DNA of 64,000 nt, taken from the NCBI RefSeq assembly GCF_038433155.1, contig NZ_JBCDMW010000004.1, forward strand, positions 33,395 through 97,394, given 5' to 3'. This document shows, one piece after another, positions 44,560 to 52,092 of this stretch. Each line of letters begins with the position of its first letter. Within the stretch, counting starts at the first letter, position 1. The DNA comes from Luteococcus sp038433155 (GTDB lineage Bacteria > Actinomycetota > Actinomycetes > Propionibacteriales > Propionibacteriaceae). The translations under genes and the position numbers were made by a program. The notes under the pieces were generated by a model. The model searched no databases, was not told where the DNA came from, and saw nothing but the letters and a program-made list of their open reading frames with translations.

Positions 44560-47055
44560 TCACAAGCGCGGATCCACCGGCTCCGACTCCATGGCCAGCA
44601 CCGCGAAGACCGGCTCGTGCACCCGCCACAACGGTTCGTCGCGCACCAGCCGGTGCAGCGATTCCAGCCCCAGCGCGTACTCCCGCAGCGCCAGCGAGCG
44701 CTTCTTGCCCAGGTTGCGGTTCTTCAGCCGGGTGAGGTTGCGCTCCACCGTGTAGTCCGGGCCGTAGATGATCCGCAGGTACTCCCGCCCGCGGACCTTG
44801 AGGCCGGGCTGCATCAGCGCACCCTTCTGTGTGTGGCTCAGGTTGGCCAGCGGCTTGACCACCATTCCCTCGCCGCCCGCGCCGGTCAGCTCCTCCCACC
44901 ACGCCACGCCCTCGGCCACCGAGCTCGGATCCTCGACGTCCACCTCCAGCTGTCGGGTGCGACGGATCAGCTCGGGATCCGCCTCGGCCAACCGGTCCGC
45001 GACGGCCAGGTGCCAGCGGTGGTCGCGGGTCTCGAAGGTGCTGCCTTGTGCCGCCAGCACCTGGAAGGGCGCCAGCTGCACCCCGGCCAGACCTCGGGTT
45101 GGCCAGGCATAACGCCGCCAGGCCTGGTCATAGGCGTGGGCATTGGCCAGGCTCTGCCGGGCGGCGGCCAACTCGTCGGCCAGCTCCAGCCCGCGCCCGA
45201 CGCCGGCCTCCAGCGCCGCCACCTCGGCGGTCAACGACAGCTTCGCGGCCGCGGCGACGGCGGCATACTGCTCCCGCAGCATCCCCTCCGATTTCATCGA
45301 CCACGGCAGCAGCTCCGCATCCAGCAGCAGCCAGCTGCTGCCCAGCTCCTCGAACAGCCCGGCGGCGGTGGCGGCCCGGCGCAGCCGTCCGGTGAACTCG
45401 GCCTGAAGCTTGGGCGGCAGGAAGGCCCGGCCGGTGCGGGTGTGCACCACATCGCCATCGTCGTGCAGCCGAACCACGGCCCGCGAACCCATGTGCTTCT
45501 CCTGGCAGACCACCCGTCCGGCGCCCCACTCGCGGAACTGGCTGAAGGCCTCATCGGGGTGTTCCAAGTGGTCAGGGCGCTTGGACGTGGCCACCGGGGA
45601 CATCGTCGGCGGCAGATAGGCCAGCTGCGACGGGTGCAGCGCGAAGCGACTCATCACCTCCAGCGCGCCGGCGGCATTCTCCGCGGGAATGGAGACGCGG
45701 CCCAGCAGCTCGGTTTCGACATTCCGCAACCCCAGCACGTCGTCCAGCCGAAGTTCGTCGGGCGCGCGTTCGGCCGTCGCGAAGGGTTTGACCGGCTGGT
45801 AGTGCACCGCGTGCGCGGCCACCTGCACCGTCTCCCGTTCCGGGTAACGCAGCGCGGAGAGTTGCCCGCCGAAGACCACGCCGGTGTCCAGGCAGAGCGT
45901 GCTGTTCACCCACTCCAGCCGCGGCGTGGGGGTGTGGCCATAGACCACCATCGCCTGGCCGCGGTATTCGTCGGCCCACGGGTAGCGAACCGGCAGGCCG
46001 AACTCGTCGGTCTCGCCGGTGGTGTCACCGTAGAGCGCGAAGGAGCGCACCCGACCCGACGCCCGCCCGTGGTAGGCCTCCTTCAACCCGGCGTGGGCCA
46101 CCACCAGTTTCCCGTCGTCCAGTACCAGGTGGGAGACCAGGGAATAGCACCACTCCCGCACCGCAGCCCGGAAGCTGGCCGGCTGGGCGTCGAGCTCCGC
46201 CAGGGTGGTCTCCAAACCGTGGCTGACCTGCACCTTTGCCCCGTCCAGGGCCCGGACCAGCTTGGCCTCGTGGTTGCCGGGCACCGCCAGCGCATGGCCG
46301 GCGGCGGTCATTCCCATGGCCAGCCGCAGCACGTCGACCGTGCCGGGGCCACGATCCACCAGGTCACCGACGAAGATGACGGTGCGGCCGTCGGGGTGTT
46401 CCGCGTCCACCGCGTGACCGTCGTGGTCGCGGCTGATCCGGTAGCCCAGGGTCTTCAGCAGCTCCACCAGCTCGTCGAAGCAGCCGTGCACGTCACCGAC
46501 GATGTCGAAGGGGCCATGCAGGTGCTTGTGGTTGTTCAGCAGCGGATCGCGAACAATCCGGGCCTGCTCGATCTCCTCGGTGGAGCCCAGCACCGTGATG
46601 TGTCGGAATCCCTCGCGCTGCAGGCCCTTGAGGGACTTGGCCAGTTGTGCGGCCTGCCGGCGCACCGGCCCCTCACCGAAGGCGCGATCCGGCCGGTGGG
46701 TGTTGCGCTCGATCGCCACTGCCGGATCGACGTCGAGCACGATCGCGACCGGCAGCACGTCCTGCTCCTTGGCCACCCGGACCAATTCCTTGCGGGCCTG
46801 GGGCGACGTGTTGGTGGCGTCCACCACGGTCAGCAGGCCGCGCTCCAACCGCTTGCCGACGATGTGGTGCAGGATCTCGAAGGCGTCGGCGGAGGCGGAC
46901 TGGTCATTCTCGTCACCGCTGACCAGGCCGCGGCAGAAGTCCGAGCTGACCGCCTCGAAGGGCGCGAACTTCTCCCGCGCGAAGGTGGACTTGCCCGCGC
47001 CGGAGACCCCGATCAGGGCCACCAGGCAGAGTTCCGGGACGTGGACGTCAGCCAT
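44560..47055 (-). CDS. pnkp: Polynucleotide kinase-phosphatase with ligase-like domain (RNA repair)
   Basis: 831 residues, three modules: 5'-OH polynucleotide kinase (P-loop GVSGAGKST, residues 17-25), 2',3'-phosphatase of the metallophosphoesterase type (GDVHGCFDEL near 187, GDLVDRGPG, PGNHEAK, later YGHTPTPR) and a nucleotidyltransferase/ligase-like domain with KHMGSRAV (Lys near 517). It heals and seals broken RNA ends, in bacteria together with Hen1, which methylates the 3' end before sealing. The start overlaps the hen1 stop by 8 bases, so the two are one operon. Full length and all key motifs present. Confidence 0.95.
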   Translation of the reverse strand: MADVHVPELCLVALIGVSGAGKSTFAREKFAPFEAVSSDFCRGLVSGDENDQSASADAFEILHHIVGKRLERGLLTVVDATNTSPQARKELVRVAKEQDVLPVAIVLDVDPAVAIERNTHRPDRAFGEGPVRRQAAQLAKSLKGLQREGFRHITVLGSTEEIEQARIVRDPLLNNHKHLHGPFDIVGDVHGCFDELVELLKTLGYRISRDHDGHAVDAEHPDGRTVIFVGDLVDRGPGTVDVLRLAMGMTAAGHALAVPGNHEAKLVRALDGAKVQVSHGLETTLAELDAQPASFRAAVREWCYSLVSHLVLDDGKLVVAHAGLKEAYHGRASGRVRSFALYGDTTGETDEFGLPVRYPWADEYRGQAMVVYGHTPTPRLEWVNSTLCLDTGVVFGGQLSALRYPERETVQVAAHAVHYQPVKPFATAERAPDELRLDDVLGLRNVETELLGRVSIPAENAAGALEVMSRFALHPSQLAYLPPTMSPVATSKRPDHLEHPDEAFSQFREWGAGRVVCQEKHMGSRAVVRLHDDGDVVHTRTGRAFLPPKLQAEFTGRLRRAATAAGLFEELGSSWLLLDAELLPWSMKSEGMLREQYAAVAAAAKLSLTAEVAALEAGVGRGLELADELAAARQSLANAHAYDQAWRRYAWPTRGLAGVQLAPFQVLAAQGSTFETRDHRWHLAVADRLAEADPELIRRTRQLEVDVEDPSSVAEGVAWWEELTGAGGEGMVVKPLANLSHTQKGALMQPGLKVRGREYLRIIYGPDYTVERNLTRLKNRNLGKKRSLALREYALGLESLHRLVRDEPLWRVHEPVFAVLAMESEPVDPRL

Positions 47056-48517
47056 GGGAGGCCTCCTCGGTGCGGGTGAAGACGGCCAGTTGGGTGGGTG
47101 GGCCGAGCTCGGGGTCGTCGTCGCCGATGCCGCCGAGCGTCACCCGGTAGCCGTAGGCCTGGGCGACCCGTGCGGCCCACGCGGCGAACTGTTCCCGGGT
47201 CCACTCGAAGCGGTGGTCCGGGTGGCGCAGCTGGCCCGCCCCCAGCCCGTAGCGGGCATTGTGCTCGCCATTCGGCGTTGTCACGATCACCTGGCCGGGC
47301 TGCGCGGCGCCGAAGATGTTGGCCTCCAGCGACGGGTGCCGATCCTCGTCGACGTGCTCCAGCACCTCCACCAGCAGGATCGCGTCGAAGCCGGTCAGGG
47401 CGTCGTCCCGATAGGTGACCGACGACTGGCGCAGGGTCAGCTTGCCGCGCACCGTGTCGCTCAGCCGGTCCAGGTTGAGCTTGCGTTCCGCCCGTTCCAG
47501 CTCACGGGCCGAGACGTCGAGTCCCAGCACCCGGGTGAACTGCGGGTCGGGCAGCAGGTGGCGCAGGAAGGCGCCCTCGCCGCAGCCGACGTCGGCGACG
47601 CTGTGCGCCCCGCCGCGGTGCAGCTCGGCCAGGACTGCTTCCAGGCGGAGTTTGCGCAGCGGATGGCGCGCTTCGGGTTCGTTGTCCGTGGCCTCGGCTT
47701 CGGTGATCTCCGCCTCGGCGTCGTCAGTCTCGGGGGAGTCCACCTCGGCGGGGAGCCGGTCGTCGAGTTCCTCCAGCCGGGTCAGGGCGTCGTCCACCAG
47801 GCCGCGATGCGCGCCCAAGTAGCGGCCGGTGATGAACTCGCGTTGTGGATGGCCGGGCAGCCAGTCGCCGCCGCGCCGCAGCAGCTTGTCGACCTCGTCG
47901 GTGCTGATCCAGTAGTGCTTGCCCCGGTCCAGCACGGGCAGCAGGACGTAGAGGTGGCTGAGCGCGTCGGCCAGCCGCAGGGTGCCGGTGAGGGTGACGT
48001 CCAGATAGGGCGACGGACCCCAGTCGAAGCCGGCATCCTGTTCCAGCAGGGGAGTGCTGCGGGTCTCCACCTGCCAACCCAGCGGCCCGAACAGGCTGGT
48101 GACCAGCTCATTCGCGTCCTGTCCCTGGTCGGGGCGGACGGCCATCGCCGGCAGGTGCACGGTCAGCGGCAGCGGGCTGGCGGCCAGGTCCGGGCGGGCA
48201 TCGCAGCGGCCGTTGAGGGCGGTGGTGAAGACCTTGCCGATCGCCAGTGCCAGCATGGAGCCCGCCGCGTAGGGGCGGTCGTTGACGTACTGGCCCAGGG
48301 TGCCGGGCTGCGCCTTGATGCCGCGCTGCTTGACCAGCGCGATCGGGTCGACGGTGACGCTCAGCGCCACGGTGCACCGCTCGTCGCTGGCCTCCGGGTA
48401 GTAGACCGTCGCGGTGCCCACGCTGAGGCTGCTGCGCTGCACGCGCTCCGGATGCTTGTGCAGCAGGAAGCCCAGGTCGGACGCCGAGGGCGCGGTGGAG
48501 GTCAGGGTGAGCAGCAT
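47048..48517 (-). CDS. hen1: 3'-terminal RNA ribose 2'-O-methyltransferase Hen1
   Basis: 489 residues. The N-terminal half (about 1-250) is the bacterial Hen1-specific domain; the C-terminal half is a SAM methyltransferase with motif I SVADVGCGEGAFLRHLL (about 300) and the Hen1 metal site LLVEVLEHVDEDRHPSLEANIF (Glu-x-x-Glu-His). It adds a 2'-O-methyl to the 3'-terminal ribose during repair so the same site resists renewed cleavage. A 30-residue acidic linker separates the halves. First gene of the hen1-pnkp pair, diverging from cobL with a 54-base gap. Confidence 0.94.
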   Translation of the reverse strand: MLLTLTSTAPSASDLGFLLHKHPERVQRSSLSVGTATVYYPEASDERCTVALSVTVDPIALVKQRGIKAQPGTLGQYVNDRPYAAGSMLALAIGKVFTTALNGRCDARPDLAASPLPLTVHLPAMAVRPDQGQDANELVTSLFGPLGWQVETRSTPLLEQDAGFDWGPSPYLDVTLTGTLRLADALSHLYVLLPVLDRGKHYWISTDEVDKLLRRGGDWLPGHPQREFITGRYLGAHRGLVDDALTRLEELDDRLPAEVDSPETDDAEAEITEAEATDNEPEARHPLRKLRLEAVLAELHRGGAHSVADVGCGEGAFLRHLLPDPQFTRVLGLDVSARELERAERKLNLDRLSDTVRGKLTLRQSSVTYRDDALTGFDAILLVEVLEHVDEDRHPSLEANIFGAAQPGQVIVTTPNGEHNARYGLGAGQLRHPDHRFEWTREQFAAWAARVAQAYGYRVTLGGIGDDDPELGPPTQLAVFTRTEEASHG

Positions 48518-48571
48518 CCCACCAGTCTGGCACTGGGGCGGGCCGCAGCCGTGCCGCTAGCGTTGGGCACC

Positions 48572-49588
48572 ATGAGCTCCGAGCGACCGGTTGACGTGGT
48601 GGGGGTTGGCGCCGACGGCTGGGATGGCCTGCCCGAACGATTGCGACGGCTGGTGCTCGACGCCGACGTGGTGCTGGGCGGCGCCCGCCACCTGGCGATG
48701 CTCCTCGAGGGGTCCCCGCGCCCAACTCGCCTGCCGTGGCCCTCCCCACTACGGGAGAAGCTGCCCGCGCTGCTGGATTGCTTGCCCGCCGATGCGACGG
48801 TGGTGGTGCTGGCCTCCGGTGATCCGCTGGTCAGCGGGATCGGCACGACGCTGATCGGGATGCTGGGCGCGGAGCGGGTCCGGATCCACCCCGCCGTTTC
48901 CTCGGTGGCCCTGGCCCGCGCTGAACTGAACTGGGCGGCGGAGAGCTGCGCCGTGGTCAGCGTCGTCGGCCGCGACGTCAGCTTGGTCAACCGGGAGCTG
49001 GCGCCGGGGCGACGGGTGATCGTGCTCAGCTCCGACGAGCACACCCCTGCGCAGCTCGCGGAGCTGCTGGTGGCCGCGGGCTACGGCGCCAGCACCCTGC
49101 ACGTGCTGGGCCACCTGGGCGCTCCCAACCAGACCCACCGGACCGGCCAGGCCGACGGCTGGCAAGGGGATTCACCGCGGCTGAACATCGTCGGGCTGGA
49201 ACTCGACGGGCCGCTGCGTGCCGGCTGGACGGTCGGTGCCCCCGACCACCTGTTTGCCCCGTTGACCCCGCTGCCGCGGGATGAGCGGGCCGTGATCCTG
49301 GCCCGGCTGGCCCCGGTTCCCGGCGAGCACCTGTGGACGGATGACGCGTCGGTGGCCATCGAATGGCTGCGCTGCCACCCGTCGTGCACCGCCACCTGCT
49401 TCACTCCTGAGCCCGACGAGGCCATGACCGCTGCGCGGAACCTGGGCGTCCCGGGCCTGGTCTGCGTCGTCCCCGATGCCGATCCCGCCGTGCTGACCGG
49501 GCCCGACGCGGTCTCCTTTATCCAGAGGGTCCCCGCGGGAGTCCCCGTGCACGCCCGGACTGTGGATCCGCAAGTAGGCCGGCTGTGA
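48572..49588 (+). CDS. cobL: Precorrin-6Y methyltransferase CobL with degenerate, truncated CbiT half
   Basis: 338 residues against about 400-430 for intact CobL. The CbiE half (about 5-205) is complete: VDVVGVGADGWDGLPERL, VVLASGDPLVSGIGTTLIG, HPAVSSVALARAELNW. The C-terminal half still aligns with CbiT (LPRDERAVILARLAPVPGEHLW ... SVAIEWLRCHPSCTAT). However, it reads LWTDDASVAIEW where CbiT has a Gly-rich SAM loop (VGAGSGS), and it stops soon after the DAVSF segment, roughly 70-80 residues early. C5 methylation could still occur; C15 methylation with decarboxylation probably cannot. No frame nearby continues the domain. Confidence 0.85.
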   Translation: MSSERPVDVVGVGADGWDGLPERLRRLVLDADVVLGGARHLAMLLEGSPRPTRLPWPSPLREKLPALLDCLPADATVVVLASGDPLVSGIGTTLIGMLGAERVRIHPAVSSVALARAELNWAAESCAVVSVVGRDVSLVNRELAPGRRVIVLSSDEHTPAQLAELLVAAGYGASTLHVLGHLGAPNQTHRTGQADGWQGDSPRLNIVGLELDGPLRAGWTVGAPDHLFAPLTPLPRDERAVILARLAPVPGEHLWTDDASVAIEWLRCHPSCTATCFTPEPDEAMTAARNLGVPGLVCVVPDADPAVLTGPDAVSFIQRVPAGVPVHARTVDPQVGRL

Positions 49589-49654
49589 CAGGCGCGTGAC
49601 ATCGATCATTTGGCGAGCAGTGCGATTTGGTACTACCGGCGGTATCATGGGGCC

Positions 49655-49910
49655 ATGTCCAGTGTTGCGAAGATCCTCGCCGAGATGCGAGCCAATCCCC
49701 ACAACATCGGCTACGCCGAATTGGCCAAGGTCTGCGAGCATCACTTCGGGCCGCCCCGCACGAGCGGCGGCTCCCACGCCGTCTACAAGACACCATGGCC
49801 CGGCGCCCCCCCGGGTCAACATCCAGAATGACCATGCCAAGGCCAAGGCCAATGCCTACCAGGTCAAGCAGGTACCGCAGGCCATCGAGAAGTTGGAGGC
49901 GAATCTATGA
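49655..49910 (+). pseudogene. HicA-like mRNA interferase gene with a frameshift at a C7 run
   Basis: ATG 49655 begins SSVAKILAEMRANPHNIGYAELAKVCEHHFG, then SGGSHAVYKTPWPGAP (the HicA GSH region with its catalytic His). At the run of seven C (49806-49812) the frame slips and ends 7 codons later at 49831. The next frame continues RVNIQNDHAKAKANAYQVKQ to a stop at 49910 that overlaps the antitoxin start (ATGA). Removing one C restores a complete product of about 84 residues. This may be slippage-based inactivation, phase variation or a homopolymer sequencing error. Confidence 0.75.
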
Positions 49911-50251
49911 GCACCACCATGATCGACACCGCGCGCTACAGCTTCCGCGTCACCTGGTCCGCCGACGATGAGGAGTTCGTCGCCACCTGCGTCGAGTTCC
50001 CATCTCTGTCGTGGCTGGCCGGCACCCCTGAAGCGGCCCTGGCGGGCCTGCGTGAGCTGGTGGACGAGGTCGTTGCCGACATGTGCGAATCGGACGAGGA
50101 CGTGCCCGAGCCGTTGTCGACGAGGCACTACTCAGGCAAGTTCCAGCTCCGGTTGGGCGAGGAGCTGCACCGTCGTCTGGCGATTGAGGCCGCCGAGCAG
50201 CACCTCAGTCTGAACCAGTACGTCACCCGCAAACTCGCCGCGGCGTCCTGA
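49907..50251 (+). CDS. HicB-family antitoxin
   Basis: 114 residues. HicB fold in the first half (YSFRVTWSADDEEFVATCVEFPSLSWLAGTPEAALAGLRELVDEVV), followed by a ribbon-helix-helix-like C-terminal DNA-binding stretch (RLGEELHRRLAIEAAEQHLSLNQYVTRKLA). The layout matches antitoxins that pair with HicA. Intact, and coupled to the upstream broken toxin by ATGA. The following 143 bases to 50394 hold a weak TCGCTGG/CCAGCGA dyad (50259-50265, 50288-50294) and nothing else recognised. Confidence 0.9.
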   Translation: MSTTMIDTARYSFRVTWSADDEEFVATCVEFPSLSWLAGTPEAALAGLRELVDEVVADMCESDEDVPEPLSTRHYSGKFQLRLGEELHRRLAIEAAEQHLSLNQYVTRKLAAAS

Positions 50252-50394
50252 ACTTCCGTCGCTGGGCGAATTTCCGCCACTGGCTGACCAGCGAACGCAC
50301 TCTCATGCCGCTGGGCGACTTGAGGACGGAGATCTCCACATCCAGCGGCAGTTCACTGGACAGGCGCTGGGCACGTTGCGGTGATCGCGTGTGT

Positions 50395-51231
50395 TCAGGG
50401 CAGTCGGTCCACGGCCTGTCTGACGGCGCGGTTGACCTCGTCGGCGGGGCGTTCGTGGAGCAACGAGAAGGCCACGATCTGCATCGGATAGGTCTGGCGG
50501 ATCACTTCTGCCCGTTGCACCGTCTCCGCGTCGGCCAAGCATGGGAGCAAGTCCCAGCCGTGCCACAGGGCAATGGAGGCTACATCATCGGCAGGGTCGC
50601 ACCATGCCGCCAGGTCCCAGTCGAGGACTGCCGAGACGCGTCCGTCCTGCCAGAGCATGTTGGATCCCGCCAGGTCGCCGTGGTTCAGGGCTTTGGGAGC
50701 CGAGTCCAGATCTTCGGCCTGTTCGATGATGCGTAGGGCGGTGCTTCTCTTCGACGTGTGCAGGAGCGGGACGACTTGCTCACGCAGAACCGACAGCCAT
50801 TGTGTTCCGCCGCTGAAAGCATGTGGTTCCGCGAGCCACTCGCGCACGGGTCCTACGTCGATCTCGTGGATGGCGTCCAGTACTGGCCTCAGCGCGGCTG
50901 GCTCCCCCGAACCAGCCGGGTGTGGCTCTCCGTGCAGTCGCCGGGTCGCGATGGCAACAATGTCTCCTTGCCGGACTGGTGGAGCCAGCGAGGTCGGCAC
51001 GTCGAAGGGTAGTGGTGGCAGGTGATCGACGAGCCGTTGGGTACGGAGCAAGGCCTGAGCAACTTTCGGGTCACGAGCGATCCGCACGGCTGCGTGCTCA
51101 GTGAGGGCGACCACTGAGCTGCTGCCCGTCTCGATGACTTCGAGCGGGGCCGCTTCACCTGGAGCGCATTGCTCCACGAGGGTCGCGATGGTCTCGCCAT
51201 CGGGCCGGGCGAATCTCGTCTCGAGTTCCAT
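50395..51231 (-). CDS. APH-family phosphotransferase
   Basis: 278 residues with the aminoglycoside/choline-kinase-like fold: catalytic Brenner motif LNHGDLAGSNMLW (about residue 190) and metal-binding VLDWDLAAWCDPADDVA. The ATP lobe has the conserved Lys region replaced by VRIARDPKVAQALLRTQRLVDHL. Substrate is not deducible; members phosphorylate aminoglycosides, macrolides, homoserine or fructosamines. No resistance context is visible; it sits alone between the HicAB remnant and the cob genes. ATG 51231. Confidence 0.85.
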   Translation of the reverse strand: MELETRFARPDGETIATLVEQCAPGEAAPLEVIETGSSSVVALTEHAAVRIARDPKVAQALLRTQRLVDHLPPLPFDVPTSLAPPVRQGDIVAIATRRLHGEPHPAGSGEPAALRPVLDAIHEIDVGPVREWLAEPHAFSGGTQWLSVLREQVVPLLHTSKRSTALRIIEQAEDLDSAPKALNHGDLAGSNMLWQDGRVSAVLDWDLAAWCDPADDVASIALWHGWDLLPCLADAETVQRAEVIRQTYPMQIVAFSLLHERPADEVNRAVRQAVDRLP

Positions 51232-51333
51232 GCCCTAGACCCTAGGGCCTCGGTGTGCGAGACATCGATCACCCGGTGGACGAGGTGGTTGCCGCTTGGT
51301 TGGCGTTGGACGTACGAACCCTCGGGCTGGTCC

Positions 51334-52092
51334 TCAGCCCTGTTGGCGGGCCTTGCGCTCCCGGTGTGAGTCGTAGAGGAAGCTCTCGCCACCCGGCTCG
51401 GGGTCCAGTGCGCGGCCGACCAGGATCAACGCCGCCTGGCGCAGACCGGCGGCCTCCACCTGATCCGCGATGGTGCCGATCGTGCCGCGCAGCACCAGCT
51501 CGTCGGGCTGGCTGGCGCGGTAGACCACGACGACGGGGCAATCGGCGCCCAACCGCTCTTCCAGCTCGGCCATCAGCTCCCGGGTGCGACGAATGGCCAG
51601 GTGCAGCGCCAGGGTTGCGCCAGTGGCGGCGAAGGCCTGCAGGCTCTCGCCGTCGGGCATCGGGGTGGAGCGGGCCTGGGTGCGGGTGATCACCAACGAC
51701 TGCGCCAACAGCGGCACCGTCAGTTCCCGGCCGATCCGCGCCGCGGCCGCGGCATAGGCGGGCACGCCGGGGGTGACATCCCAAGGCACGCCGGCCTCAT
51801 CCAGCCGTCGGCTCTGCTCCGACAAGGCGGAATAGACGCTCAGGTCGCCCGACGCCAGCCGCACCACCTTCTTGCCCGCCCGGTGCGCGTCCACCAACTC
51901 CGCGGTGATCTGGTCAAGATCAAGATCCTGGGTGTCGACGAGTTTCGCCCCGGGCCCGACGAGCGCCAGCACCTCCGGGTCCAGGTAGGTGCCGGGGTAG
52001 AGCACCACGTCGGCCGAAGCCAGCAGACGGGTGGCGCGCACGGTCAGCAGGTCCGCGGCGCCCGGCCCGGCCCCGACGAAGTGGACGGTCAT
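51334..52092 (-). CDS. cobM: Precorrin-4 C11-methyltransferase
   Basis: 252 residues, tetrapyrrole methylase fold. Starts VHFVGAGPGAADLLTVRATRLL, typical of CobM/CbiF, with VVRLASGDLSVYSALSEQ and DVTPGVPAYAAAAARIGREL (SAM-binding loops). Methylates C11 of precorrin-4. ATG 52092 overlaps the cobIJ stop as ATGA; longer upstream starts are inside cobIJ. Final gene of the cobG-cobH-cobIJ-cobM operon. Confidence 0.95.
   Translation of the reverse strand: MTVHFVGAGPGAADLLTVRATRLLASADVVLYPGTYLDPEVLALVGPGAKLVDTQDLDLDQITAELVDAHRAGKKVVRLASGDLSVYSALSEQSRRLDEAGVPWDVTPGVPAYAAAAARIGRELTVPLLAQSLVITRTQARSTPMPDGESLQAFAATGATLALHLAIRRTRELMAELEERLGADCPVVVVYRASQPDELVLRGTIGTIADQVEAAGLRQAALILVGRALDPEPGGESFLYDSHRERKARQQG

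Noticed and set aside
48572..49910. A frameshift joining cobL to sequence downstream to complete CbiT
   Set aside because: No frame after 49588 carries CbiT-like sequence; HicA coding begins at 49655.
50252..50394. A bottom-strand stretch that reads like protein between hicB and the phosphotransferase gene
   Set aside because: No start codon or ribosome site in that frame and no recognised family; it could be a remnant, but there is not enough to call it.
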